Below, one piece after another: positions 55,566-64,000 of a stretch of DNA of 64,000 bases (its first letter is position 1; the number at the start of each line of letters is the position of its first letter). The notes below the pieces were generated by a model, which was given only the letters and a program-made list of their open reading frames with translations, did no database searches and was not told the origin of the DNA. The stretch covers positions 1,612,001 through 1,676,000 of the forward strand of contig JAJHOH010000001.1 in the NCBI GenBank assembly GCA_021651055.1. Reading direction: 5' to 3'. Source of the stretch: Candidatus Manganitrophus morganii (GTDB lineage: Bacteria; Nitrospirota; Nitrospiria; SBBL01; Manganitrophaceae). The position numbers and the translations under genes were made by a program.

Positions 55566-56459
55566 ATGAAAAGACCCCTTCTCTTACCCTTTCCGGGCAA
55601 TGCCGGGCTGGCCGATGGGCTCTCCGGCCGAATCGATGCGGAGATCGGCAAGCTGATCGTCCGCCGGTTTCCCGATTGCGAGTCGTATGTCCGGATCGAA
55701 AGCCCGGTGGAAGGGCGCACCGTTCTTCTTTGCTGCACCCTCGACAGGCCCGACGACAAAATCATGCCGCTCCTTTTTATGGCGAAAACGGCGAGAGATC
55801 TCGGCGCCGAAAAAGTAGGATTGATCTCCCCCTATCTCGCCTACATGCGGCAAGATCATCGGTTCCACTCGGGGGAGGGACTCTCTTCGGTCTATTTCGG
55901 TCAACTTCTGTCCGATGTCTTGGATGGGTTGGTGACGGTCGATCCGCACCTCCACCGCCACCCGTCGCTGGAAGAGGTCTACTCCATCCCCAGCCGCGTG
56001 GTGCGCGCCGCCCCCGCGATCGCCCATTGGGTTCGTACCCATCTCCCCCATCCCCTCCTGATCGGTCCCGACCGCGAGAGCGAGCAGTGGGTCGCCGCCG
56101 TGGCGGCAGAGGCCGGCGCCCCCCATTTGATTCTGGAAAAAATTCGCCACGGCGATCGGGAGGTGGAAATTTCCCTTCCGATGGCCGATCAATGGCGCGA
56201 CCGGACGCCGGTTTTGGTCGATGACATCATCTCCTCCGCCGGCACGATGATCGAAGCGGTCGGCCAGGTGCGGCGCGCCGGCCTCGCCCCGCCGGTCTGC
56301 ATCGGCGTCCACGCCGTTTTCGCCGACCGGGCCTATGCCGATCTCCTCGCGTCGGGCGCCGCTCAAGTGATGACTTGCAACACCATTCCTCATGAATCGA
56401 ACCGGATCGACGTGGGGGACCTTCTTGCGGAGGGGGTGTCCGCCCTTTTTTCACCGTGA
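55566..56459 (+). CDS. prs: Ribose-phosphate pyrophosphokinase (PRPP synthetase)
   Basis: A 297-residue enzyme making PRPP from ribose 5-phosphate and ATP. The PRPP-binding loop is VLVDDIISSAGTM; SPYLAYMRQDHRF is the flexible ATP loop; VDPHLHRH follows. The usual PDxGGxxRA segment is altered here to GPDRESEQWVAA, a form also seen in archaeal-like or stress-linked synthetases. It is shorter than housekeeping Prs (about 310-320). AGGAG precedes the ATG. It may be an accessory copy. Confidence 0.85.
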   Translation: MKRPLLLPFPGNAGLADGLSGRIDAEIGKLIVRRFPDCESYVRIESPVEGRTVLLCCTLDRPDDKIMPLLFMAKTARDLGAEKVGLISPYLAYMRQDHRFHSGEGLSSVYFGQLLSDVLDGLVTVDPHLHRHPSLEEVYSIPSRVVRAAPAIAHWVRTHLPHPLLIGPDRESEQWVAAVAAEAGAPHLILEKIRHGDREVEISLPMADQWRDRTPVLVDDIISSAGTMIEAVGQVRRAGLAPPVCIGVHAVFADRAYADLLASGAAQVMTCNTIPHESNRIDVGDLLAEGVSALFSP

Positions 56460-56480
56460 CCCCCGTTCGCGGCGCGGCCT

Positions 56481-57197
56481 TCATTCATTCCATTTCTTCA
56501 ATTCTTCCGGCAGGCGGGGCGCTGTGTCGAGCATCGCGTTGGATAAGATTTTGGAGACGAGGGCGGCCCGATTGTGCACACCCATCTTTTGGTAGATCTT
56601 CTTGAGATGATCTTTCACGGTAAACGCGCTGATGAAGAGATGATCGGCGATCTCCTTGTTGGCGTCTCCCCGGCAGAGGCATTTGACGACGTCGATCTCC
56701 CGCTCCGAGAGATGAAACGTTTCCTGCACCTTTTTCATTTCGACAATCTCCATCCGGCCTTCGATCTGGACGATCCACCGATTTTGAAGCTGGAGGGCTC
56801 GTTTTTCGATGGCGAGTCGAACCGCCTCGACCAGCTGCGGCAAATCGTCCTTCGATTTCTCAAGATAATCGAATGCCCCCTCTCTCCGGAGCGACTGGAC
56901 CGCCGTATCCAAGGAGGCCTGACCGGTTAGCATGATCGCGACGATTTCGGAATCGATTTTTTTGGCCTCGCGCAACACGTCGATGCCGCTGAGCGTTGGG
57001 AGATTGATGTCCAGAATCAACACACCCGGCAGGGAAACCCGTTGATGGAGGAAATCGATCGCCTCCCGACCGTCTCGCGCGATGTGGAGGAGATTCGAGA
57101 TTCCCCCCTTTTCGAGGGAGTGCCGGATCAGGTCGACATCCAACGGATTGTCCTCCACCAGCAGAATAAAGACCGATTCCTTGTCGAGTGTACTCAT
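56481..57197 (-). CDS. LuxR/NarL-type response regulator
   Basis: A 238-residue protein. The receiver is at about 8-130, with acidic pocket LLVEDNPLD, phospho-Asp in VLILDINLPTLSG, Thr in MLTGQAS and Lys in YLEKSKDD. The C-terminal LuxR helix-turn-helix is LSEREIDVVKCLCRGDANKE followed by IADHLFISAFTVKDHLKKIY. A short linker helix separates them. No cognate kinase is adjacent. It converges on the PRPP synthetase gene. Confidence 0.9.
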   Translation of the reverse strand: MSTLDKESVFILLVEDNPLDVDLIRHSLEKGGISNLLHIARDGREAIDFLHQRVSLPGVLILDINLPTLSGIDVLREAKKIDSEIVAIMLTGQASLDTAVQSLRREGAFDYLEKSKDDLPQLVEAVRLAIEKRALQLQNRWIVQIEGRMEIVEMKKVQETFHLSEREIDVVKCLCRGDANKEIADHLFISAFTVKDHLKKIYQKMGVHNRAALVSKILSNAMLDTAPRLPEELKKWNE

Positions 57198-57599
57198 CCG
57201 GGATATACCATCCAGCCGCTCAAGGTGACGATGAAGGGGAGTATAATACCCCTCTATCCGACTGTCAAACGGCTACCGAACGACAGAAGGAGTCCGGATC
57301 TCCGGAAACATCTCCTCCGAATGCCGTTCAATTCAATACGTCGTCCGCTGTTTTAAAGAAGATCTAATCCACTTCCCTAAAAAAGGAATCGTCTCAGATG
57401 ATTTTTAACGAAAAAAAAGAGGGGGCCTCCCCCTTACCACGAATCCCTCTTTACCCTGAGGCCGTTTTTGTTATATTCTTGTCGATAATTAACCATCGGA
57501 AAAAACCAGGTGAACGAGACCTAGAACACGCCGTTTGCGGGGTTGCGTTACGTTCCGCACTCAGGCAGAATGACTTCATCAATAAGGAAGGAGGAGCCC
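57198..57599. promoter_or_regulatory. Gene-free gap with a minus-strand terminator
   Basis: About 400 bases. At 57411-57433, on the minus strand, GGGGG-AGG-CCCCC is followed by CTTTTTTTT, a good terminator with no minus-strand gene before it. This hints at a short untranslated minus-strand transcript. The rest shows nothing recognisable. Confidence 0.4.
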
Positions 57600-57881
57600 A
57601 TGAAAAAAACAACCCCCAAAAAAAATGAGAACTTCCCCCAGGAAGAGGTCAACGGGAGGCCGGACGATCGGCTGCTGCAAGAGCGGATTGCCGAACGGGC
57701 CTACGCGCTTTATCAGAGTAGAGGACAATATCACGGAAACGACCTGGCCGATTGGCTGGAAGCCGAACAGAGCGTTCTCTCCGAACACGGCTCAAATGCG
57801 GTTTCGCCCGCGCCCGCGGCCAAGCCGGCCTCGCGCGCGAAATCGACCCGGAAGCGAAGCGGCGAGCAAAAGGCTTCGTAA
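57600..57881 (+). CDS. DUF2934 protein
   Basis: A 93-residue protein. The centre RIAERAYALYQSRGQYHGND with ADWLEAEQSV is the DUF2934 signature (xIxxRAYxLYxxRGxxxGxxxxDWxxAExxL). Flanks are basic and disordered (KKTTPKKNEN; KPASRAKSTRKRSGEQ). The role is unknown. AAGGAGGAGCCC precedes the ATG at 57600. Confidence 0.88.
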   Translation: MKKTTPKKNENFPQEEVNGRPDDRLLQERIAERAYALYQSRGQYHGNDLADWLEAEQSVLSEHGSNAVSPAPAAKPASRAKSTRKRSGEQKAS

Positions 57882-58519
57882 TTCCCTCATCCGGAACCCA
57901 TTCACCTTTTTGGAAACAAATCCGGGGAGCGGTTCGCCCGAAGCGTGGAGGGATCTGTCTATGTCGATGGGGAAAATGGGGCGGGGTGTCTCGATCGACG
58001 CCCCTCGCCGCGCCGAAACCGGTCCCCTGTAGAGACGTCCCGGCGGAACGTCTCTACAGGGGGTTCCCGCCGTCGCGGCGGACCGCTTCACGCCGTTTAA
58101 AAACCATCTTCGGTATCTCCGTATCAATTCTCCCTTTCATTCCGTCCTATAATTACCGGACCAAAGAATCACTAATTGATCTTTACCTTGACAGGGTCAT
58201 TAAAAATGATACCGTAGTTCTGCACACGCCGGACCTACCTTTACTGCCTGGTTTTCGTCTTTGTTTCAAATAATGCGGGCGTTCGAAGGCCTATTGGAAG
58301 AATGCCGATGCATCACCGCCAAGGAATATTCATCTCCTCTCGTTGAAGGACATGTAGATCCAAAATTAGATGGAAGCTCCCCGCAGCAAGCTGCGAGGAC
58401 TGCGACGCGCGTACGCGTTCAAGAAGAATCTCTCCTCCAAACGGCATTGACCGGGATGATGGGATCACGGGATCCGATCTTCCGCTTAAGATTCACCTTT
58501 CTTATCCTAGGAGCGCCGG
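57882..58519. other. Gene-free gap of about 640 bases
   Basis: It contains the dispersed palindrome at 58024-58062. A 119-codon open frame (58261-58620) overlaps the start of the next gene and lacks coding character. No riboswitch motif is recognised. Confidence 0.4.
58024..58062. repeat. Dispersed palindrome, copy B with longer arms
   Basis: The core at 58029-58057 matches copy A (20757-20785) at 27 of 29 positions, here extended by CCCCT/AGGGG arms. Like copy A it is intergenic. Confidence 0.75.
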
Positions 58520-61156
58520 ATGCCTCCGGAACGGGAACGTGTCGAGCGAGCGCTGCAAGCGGCGCTGACCTATGCCGACGGGATCATCGACACCATTCGC
58601 GAGCCGCTCCTGATCCTTGATGCGAAGATGCGGATCAAGCGGGCGAACCGCTCTTTCTACGAAACCTTCCGGGTCTCTCCGGACGAGACGGAACATCACT
58701 CTTTGTATGATCTCGGAAACGGCCAGTGGGACCTTCCGGCATTGCGCACCCAAATGGAGGAGGTTCTCCCGAGGAACAGCCAGTTCGAGAATTTCGAGGT
58801 TGAACACCACTTTCCGACGATCGGACGGAGGACCATGCTGCTGAATGCCCGGCAGGTCCGTACGGAGGACAACACCGCCGAAACCGGCACGATCCTCCTT
58901 GCCATCGAGGATGCCACCGAGCGGAAGCGGGCGGAAGAAGCGTTGCGCCAATCCGAGGAGAAATACCGAAACCTGTTCGAAACGATGGCGCAGGGGGTCG
59001 TTTATCATGACGCGGAAGGGAAAATCACATCGGCGAATCCGGCGGCGGAGCGGATCCTCGGCCTGACGTTGGATCAACTGCAAGGGAGAACATCGTTCGA
59101 TCCCCGCTGGCGGACGATCCATGAAGACGGGTCGGACTTTCCGGGAGAGACCCACCCGGCGATGGCCGCGCTGAAAACCGGAAAGATGTTCAAAGAGGTG
59201 GTGATGGGGGTCCGGCATCCCGAAACGGAGAATTATCGTTGGATCAGCATCAATGCCGTTCCGCAATTCCAACCTGGAGAAAAGAAACCTTATCAAGTCT
59301 ATGCGACCTTTGCGGATATCACCGAGCGCAAAGCGGCGGAGGAGGCGCTCCGGTCCCGCGCCCGCCGGGAGGCGGTCCTCGCGGAGCTGGGGCAGCGGGC
59401 GCTCTCGGGCATGGCGCTTCCCGCGTTGAGGAATGAGGCGGTGATCACGGTCGCGGAGACGCTGGGAGTGGAGTATTGCAAAGTGTTGGAGCCGCTCCCG
59501 GACGGGAGCGCGCTGCTGTTGGCGGCGGGGGTCGGTTGGAAAGAGGGGCTGGTCGGAGAGGCGACGGTCGGTATTCTGGAGAACTCACAGGCCGCCTACA
59601 CCGTCGCCTGCAACGAACCGGTGGTGGTGGAAGATCTGGCGGCCGAGACCCGTTTTAGCGGGCCGGCGCTGCTGCGCGATCATGGCGTGGTCAGCGGGAT
59701 GAGTGTTCTGATCCCGGGTCAAGATTTTCCGCACGGGGTTCTCGGGGCGCACACCCGGCGGCGGCGCGCCTTCAACAAAGAGGATGTCCACTTTCTTCAA
59801 TCGATCGCCAACGTCCTCGCCATGGCGATCGACCGGAAAAAAGCGGAGGAGCGGATCGAGCACCAGGCCTACCACGATGCCCTCACCGGCCTTCCGAATC
59901 GGCTTCTGCTGGAAGATCGTCTCTCGGTCGCCGTGGCACAGGCCCATCGGAGCGGAGAGATTCTGGCCGTCCTTTTGATCGATCTGGACCGATTCAAAGT
60001 GATCAACGACACCCTGGGGCACCCTGCCGGGGACGAGTTGCTGCGGGGGGCGGCCGCCCGCTTCATCCGATCGGTCCGGGAGGGGGATACCATCGCCCGG
60101 ATGGGCGGGGATGAATTCGCCGTTCTTCTTCCGAACTTAAACAACGATGAGATCGCCCTTCAGATCGCCGATCGGATCGCCTCTTCCCTTCGAGAACCGT
60201 TTCATTTGGAGGGGCGCGACCTTTATGTCACCGCCAGCATCGGGGCTGCCGTTTATCCTCATGCCGGGGTCGACGGACGAACCCTTTTACAGCATGCCGA
60301 CATCGCCCTCTATCGCGCGAAAGAGCAGGGGAGAAACACATTGCGCTATTTCTCGCCGGCGATGAACTCCCGCGCGTTCGAGCGCCTTTCCATGGAGAGC
60401 AGCCTCCGGGAGGCGCTGAAGCGGGAGGAGTTTCTCCTCTACTTCCAACCTCAGGTCGATCTGAACGGCGGGGAGATCATCGGGTTCGAAGCCTTGATCC
60501 GATGGCAGCGGCCGGAGATCGGGATGATTTCTCCGGCGGAGTTTATCCCGTTGGCGGAAGAGACCGGGCTGATCCTACCGATCGGGGAGTGGGTGCTGCG
60601 GAGCGCGTGCGCCCAGAATGTCGCCTGGCAGCGGGCCGGCTTCCCGCCGACGCGGATCGCGGTCAACCTCTCCGTCCGTCAATTTCACCGGGAAAACCTC
60701 GTCGACACGGTCACCCGCGCGTTACAGGAGAGCGGCCTGGCGCCGCAATATTTGGAGTTGGAAATTACCGAGAGCGTCCTGATGGGGAAGGAGATGAGCA
60801 TCCTTCTGATGCTTCGCAAGCTGACCGACATGGGCATTCAGCTTTCGATCGACGATTTCGGTACCGGCTACTCTTCGCTTGCCTACCTGAGGCGATTCCC
60901 GATCGTCAAGCTGAAGGTCGATCAGATTTTTGTCCGGAATCTCACGACCGATCCAAACGACGCCGTGATTACAAGAACCGTGGTCGGCATGGCCCACTCG
61001 CTTCGGCTGAAGGCGCTGGCGGAGGGGGTCGAGACCGAGGCGCAGCTTGCCTACCTTCGTTCGATCGGCTGTGATCAGATGCAGGGCTATCTCTTCAGCC
61101 GTCCCCTCCCCGTCGAAGAGGCGACCCGGCTGCTGGTTCAGAAGAAGCGGCTTTAA
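58520..61156 (+). CDS. PAS-PAS-GAF-GGDEF-EAL cyclic-di-GMP enzyme
   Basis: An 878-residue cytoplasmic sensor enzyme. Two PAS domains (about 20-140 and 150-280), a GAF domain (about 285-440), then diguanylate cyclase with intact RMGGDEFAV (about 528) and I-site REGD, then phosphodiesterase with EALIRW (about 656), NLSVRQF, LEITES, IDDFGTGYSSL, LKVDQIF and EGVETE. Both active sites look complete, so it may make and break cyclic di-GMP under signal control. GGAGCGCCGG precedes the ATG. Confidence 0.93.
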   Translation: MPPERERVERALQAALTYADGIIDTIREPLLILDAKMRIKRANRSFYETFRVSPDETEHHSLYDLGNGQWDLPALRTQMEEVLPRNSQFENFEVEHHFPTIGRRTMLLNARQVRTEDNTAETGTILLAIEDATERKRAEEALRQSEEKYRNLFETMAQGVVYHDAEGKITSANPAAERILGLTLDQLQGRTSFDPRWRTIHEDGSDFPGETHPAMAALKTGKMFKEVVMGVRHPETENYRWISINAVPQFQPGEKKPYQVYATFADITERKAAEEALRSRARREAVLAELGQRALSGMALPALRNEAVITVAETLGVEYCKVLEPLPDGSALLLAAGVGWKEGLVGEATVGILENSQAAYTVACNEPVVVEDLAAETRFSGPALLRDHGVVSGMSVLIPGQDFPHGVLGAHTRRRRAFNKEDVHFLQSIANVLAMAIDRKKAEERIEHQAYHDALTGLPNRLLLEDRLSVAVAQAHRSGEILAVLLIDLDRFKVINDTLGHPAGDELLRGAAARFIRSVREGDTIARMGGDEFAVLLPNLNNDEIALQIADRIASSLREPFHLEGRDLYVTASIGAAVYPHAGVDGRTLLQHADIALYRAKEQGRNTLRYFSPAMNSRAFERLSMESSLREALKREEFLLYFQPQVDLNGGEIIGFEALIRWQRPEIGMISPAEFIPLAEETGLILPIGEWVLRSACAQNVAWQRAGFPPTRIAVNLSVRQFHRENLVDTVTRALQESGLAPQYLELEITESVLMGKEMSILLMLRKLTDMGIQLSIDDFGTGYSSLAYLRRFPIVKLKVDQIFVRNLTTDPNDAVITRTVVGMAHSLRLKALAEGVETEAQLAYLRSIGCDQMQGYLFSRPLPVEEATRLLVQKKRL

Positions 61157-61159
61157 TTT

Positions 61160-62167
61160 TTATCGCAGAACCTGCTCGGCGCGGACCGCATTGTTTAACT
61201 TTCGGCCCTGCTCGAAGTCGGAGAGATTGCCGAGGGTCGTCTCGGCAATCCGCGCCATCGCTTCTTGGGTGAAGAAGCCTTGGTGGCCGGTAATCAGGAC
61301 GTTCGGAAAGGTGAGCAGCCGCGCGAAAACGTCGTCTTGAATCACGCGGCCCGACAAATCTTCGAAGAAGAGATCGGCCTCCTCTTCGTAAACATCGAGG
61401 CCGAGGGCGCCGATCTTTCCCGATTTCAAGGCGGCAATGACCGCCTGCGTGTCGATCAGCGCCCCCCGTCCCGTATTGATCAGCATCACGCCATTCTGCA
61501 TCTGCTTCAACGCGTTGTCGTCGATCAGATGATGGGTCTCCGGGGTCAGCGGACAGTGCAGGGTGATGATGCGGGAGGCCGCATAAAGATCGGAAAGCGC
61601 GGTGTACTCGACCCCCAGTTCCTTGCACGCCTCATTCGGAAAGGGATCGTGCGCGAGCAGACGGCATCCGAAACCGTTCATGATCCGCGCCATCACGGTT
61701 CCGATTTTTCCGGTGCCGATGATCCCCGCCGTCCGGCCGTTCAGGTCGAAGCCGAGCAATCCCTCCAGAGCAAAGTTCCCTTCCCGGACCCGGGCGTAGG
61801 CGCGGTGAATCTTCCGATTCAAGGAAAGGATCAATGCCGCCGTATGTTCGGCCACCGCATAAGGAGAATAGGCCGGCACCCGAACGACGGTCAGTCCCAG
61901 GTCTCGCGCGGCGATCAGATCGACATGGTTGAATCCGGCGGAGCGCAATGCGACCAGACGGGTCCCCTGTTGAGCCAGCCTCTCCAGGACCGGCCGGTCG
62001 AGCCGGTCGTTGACGAAGGGACAGACCGCCGGAAAGCCGGCCGCCAGCATGACCGTCTTCAAATCCAAATGAGGCTCGAAGAAAGCCAGATCATGACGGC
62101 TGGCCTCGTTCGCCGCCTGAAAGAAGCTCTGATCGTACGGTTTGGTGCTGAAGAGCGCGGCCCGCAT
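61160..62167 (-). CDS. ldhA: D-lactate dehydrogenase family (2-hydroxyacid dehydrogenase)
   Basis: A 335-residue NAD enzyme: [13 protein letters not shown], the dinucleotide motif [52 protein letters not shown] (catalytic Arg near 234) and the His region VLITGHQGF. It is nearest to fermentative D-lactate dehydrogenases that reduce pyruvate. The ATG at 62167 (GGGGATT upstream) avoids overlap with the sensor gene next to it. Confidence 0.9.
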   Translation of the reverse strand: MRAALFSTKPYDQSFFQAANEASRHDLAFFEPHLDLKTVMLAAGFPAVCPFVNDRLDRPVLERLAQQGTRLVALRSAGFNHVDLIAARDLGLTVVRVPAYSPYAVAEHTAALILSLNRKIHRAYARVREGNFALEGLLGFDLNGRTAGIIGTGKIGTVMARIMNGFGCRLLAHDPFPNEACKELGVEYTALSDLYAASRIITLHCPLTPETHHLIDDNALKQMQNGVMLINTGRGALIDTQAVIAALKSGKIGALGLDVYEEEADLFFEDLSGRVIQDDVFARLLTFPNVLITGHQGFFTQEAMARIAETTLGNLSDFEQGRKLNNAVRAEQVLR

Positions 62168-62180
62168 CCGAATCCCCGTT

Positions 62181-63695
62181 TTATTTCTCTCGTTTTTCTT
62201 TAATCGGATCGACATCAAAGAGCTTGATCCCGCTCTGCTCGGTCGTTTGGTAGCGGTCGATCTCCTCCAGCTTTCGGATAATCCGGACCACCTCCCCCGT
62301 TCCGTCGATGATCGCTTGCGCCCACTTCACCTTCGGGTCGGAAAGCTCCATCCGCTTGACCATCAGCTCCGCGTAACTTCTGATCGGCGTGATGGCATTG
62401 AGGATATTGTGGGCATAGGTCATTGAAAGGGCCCGGATCGACTCCAGCCGCTCTTTTTCGATCGTGGCGGCCCGGGCCTTCTCCAACGCCGCCTCCATCT
62501 CCTTTCGCGGCGTCATGTCTTTTCCTGTCGAGACGTAGTGGGTGATCTCTCCCTTTCGATTTTTAATCGGCGTGATCGTCTTCTCCTCGTGGTAGAGAGC
62601 CCCGTCTTTCTTCTTGTTGACCAGCTCGCCCCGGAAGACCTCGCCCCGAAGAATCGTCTCCCACAGCCGGTTGTAGAACTCCGGCCCATGTTTCCCCGAT
62701 TTGACGATCCGGGGGGTTTTTCCGACCGCTTCTTCTCGGGTATAGCCGGTCTTCCACTCGAAGGCGGGGTTGACATACTCGATCACCCCGTCCCGGTCGG
62801 TGATGACGACGACGTCATCGGTCTGCTCGATGACGCTCGACAGCTTCCGGCGCTCCCGCTCCGCCGCCCGGCGCCGGCTGATGTCGCGGGTGATGCTGGA
62901 GGCGCCGACGATTTTCCCTTCGGCGTCCCGAATCGGGGAGGTCGTGACGGAGACGTCGATCCGCGTGCCGTCTTTTTTCATTCGAACCGTTTCATACGGA
63001 TCGATCCGCTCCCCCCGGCCGATCCGCTCCAGGATCTCATCGACCCGGTCGGGATGATCGGGCGGGACAAGAATGGAGACGGAGGCCTCGAGAATTTCAT
63101 CGGCGGAGTAGCCGTAAATCTGCGCCGCGCCGGGATTCCAGGTGACGACGGTGCCGTCGAGGTTCATTCCGATGATGGCGTCATTGGAAGACTCGACGAT
63201 CGACGCCAGCCGCTGATGCGCCTCCTCCGCCCGCTTTTGATCGGAAATATCTTCATGCGCGACGACAACGCGGACCGAGCCCTCCTCTTCCCCCTCGAAG
63301 CGGGTGACCCGGACGATGAACCAGCGCTGCGCGGTGGGACTGTGGCAGGGATACTCCAGGGTAAACTCGTCTTGCTCTTTCGAAATCACCTGTTTGATGC
63401 CGGCGGCCAACGCGCGCGCCGCTTCCGCCCCTTCTCCGACCGCCGTTTCGCAGAGACGGAGATAGTTCCACCCCACCCCCTCGGCCGCCATCATCAGATA
63501 ATTCGCCGTCGCGAATCGACGCCACGGCGCATTCACCGCAATCATCCCCCCCTGTTCATCCAGAATGGCGATATGGGCCGACAAGGCATCAAAAGCCGAT
63601 TGGAAAAGCCGCTGGGACTCCCGCAACGTCAGCTCCAGACGGCCTTCCAGATTTTTAATCTCCGTGAGGAGTCTCGTCTTCTCTTTGCTTTCCAT
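62181..63695 (-). CDS. Multi-PAS sensor with HisKA-like end but no ATPase domain
   Basis: A 504-residue protein. A short coiled coil is followed by three PAS domains (about 30-150, 160-280, 285-405; PAC ends such as [36 protein letters not shown]). A two-helix segment follows, [20 protein letters not shown] and [13 protein letters not shown], with a His placed as in the kinase H-box. The protein then ends without N, G1 or G2 boxes, so it cannot phosphorylate itself. GAGGAG precedes the ATG at 63695. It may lend its His to another kinase or act as a decoy. Confidence 0.85.
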   Translation of the reverse strand: MESKEKTRLLTEIKNLEGRLELTLRESQRLFQSAFDALSAHIAILDEQGGMIAVNAPWRRFATANYLMMAAEGVGWNYLRLCETAVGEGAEAARALAAGIKQVISKEQDEFTLEYPCHSPTAQRWFIVRVTRFEGEEEGSVRVVVAHEDISDQKRAEEAHQRLASIVESSNDAIIGMNLDGTVVTWNPGAAQIYGYSADEILEASVSILVPPDHPDRVDEILERIGRGERIDPYETVRMKKDGTRIDVSVTTSPIRDAEGKIVGASSITRDISRRRAAERERRKLSSVIEQTDDVVVITDRDGVIEYVNPAFEWKTGYTREEAVGKTPRIVKSGKHGPEFYNRLWETILRGEVFRGELVNKKKDGALYHEEKTITPIKNRKGEITHYVSTGKDMTPRKEMEAALEKARAATIEKERLESIRALSMTYAHNILNAITPIRSYAELMVKRMELSDPKVKWAQAIIDGTGEVVRIIRKLEEIDRYQTTEQSGIKLFDVDPIKEKREK

Positions 63696-63962
63696 CGCGA
63701 ATCTCTCCTCTTTGATCGATTCACCCCATGTTATCACCCTCTTGAGGTCCGCACAAGAACCTGATCGATCCTGCATGCGGTTGAGTCGGTCGCCAAAAAG
63801 CACAGGAATCAATCGATCCGTGCTCTTTTCCGAAAGGAGGGCGCTGAAGGGAGGTCTCTTTACCGCACAATCAGGGAATTCCTGAAAAGAAAACGAGAGG
63901 AAAAATTCAGTCAATTATTTTATTTTATTATTTTATGGATAAACAACAGAGGAGAATGAAAG
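63696..63962. other. Upstream region of the sensor gene, AT-rich at its right
   Basis: About 270 bases with no gene. The part near 63900-63935 is an A/T run that could hold a promoter, but no clear -35/-10 pair can be assigned. Confidence 0.35.
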
Positions 63963-63991
63963 CGAAGCCGCCGGGACAACCGGCGGCTTCG
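63963..63991. terminator. Strong hairpin at the window end
   Basis: CGAAGCCGCCGG, loop GACAA, CCGGCGGCTTCG: a 12-base stem. It probably ends a gene entering from beyond the right edge; no long T-run is seen within the window. Confidence 0.5.
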
Positions 63992-64000
63992 TCCGGGGAT

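Noticed and set aside
58261-58620. 119-codon frame overlapping the start of the GGDEF-EAL gene
   Set aside because: The last third is out of frame with the well-supported enzyme and the first part has no coding signature.

Overview
The window reads as ordinary chromosome of a moderately GC-rich, free-living Gram-negative-type bacterium. Many products carry signal peptides or lipoboxes, there is a PEP-CTERM protein, and sigma-54 regulation is used. I see no rRNA, tRNA, CRISPR array, intact insertion sequence or prophage. My best guess, by inference only, is an environmental lithotroph near Nitrospirota: twin DUF507 genes, giant multicopper oxidases, many hypothetical secreted proteins, and a Usp/CBS stress island.

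Layout. (1) 1-12.9 kb is mostly minus strand and mixed: a hemerythrin-like protein, ChrA chromate transporter, PAP2 lipoprotein, 3-methyladenine glycosylase, PEP-CTERM protein, ankyrin protein, a DUF4157 plus HET-C-like putative effector, and an MscS channel. (2) 12.9-20.7 kb holds a secreted vanadium-haloperoxidase-like protein, then an amino-acid catabolism cluster: cupin, class III aminotransferase, agmatinase-family ureohydrolase, leucine dehydrogenase and glutamate dehydrogenase. (3) 20.8-26.6 kb has a CDF metal exporter, a metallo-beta-lactamase remnant, twin DUF507 genes, and several secreted or LRR proteins. (4) 26.6-41.8 kb is the most striking region: two type-1-copper-site cupredoxin-like proteins, two giant (about 1,600 residue) MofA-type multicopper oxidases, a PQQ-like beta-propeller protein and a sigma-54 enhancer-binding regulator. 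A near-consensus -24/-12 promoter and a 15-base motif shared with the regulator's own upstream region precede the second oxidase. (5) 42.0-44.0 kb is a three-gene secreted-protein operon, one member of which is a paralogue of a gene at 26.1 kb. (6) 44.1-62.2 kb is a stress/low-energy island: CBS-pair proteins, Usp proteins, a Ca2+-type P-ATPase, zinc alcohol dehydrogenase, VIT-type metal transporter, ADP-forming acyl-CoA synthetase fused to GNAT, TreT-like trehalose synthase, PRPP synthetase, response regulators, a GGDEF-EAL protein and D-lactate dehydrogenase. A second clean sigma-54 promoter heads it. (7) The right end carries a multi-PAS sensor lacking an ATPase domain.

Working model (inference). 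The two oxidases and two cupredoxins form a periplasmic or extracellular metal-oxidation module, with Mn(II) the first candidate by resemblance to Leptothrix MofA. The sigma-54 activator switches on at least one oxidase. The downstream island handles dormancy, fermentation and ion homeostasis, and may share the sigma-54 control logic.
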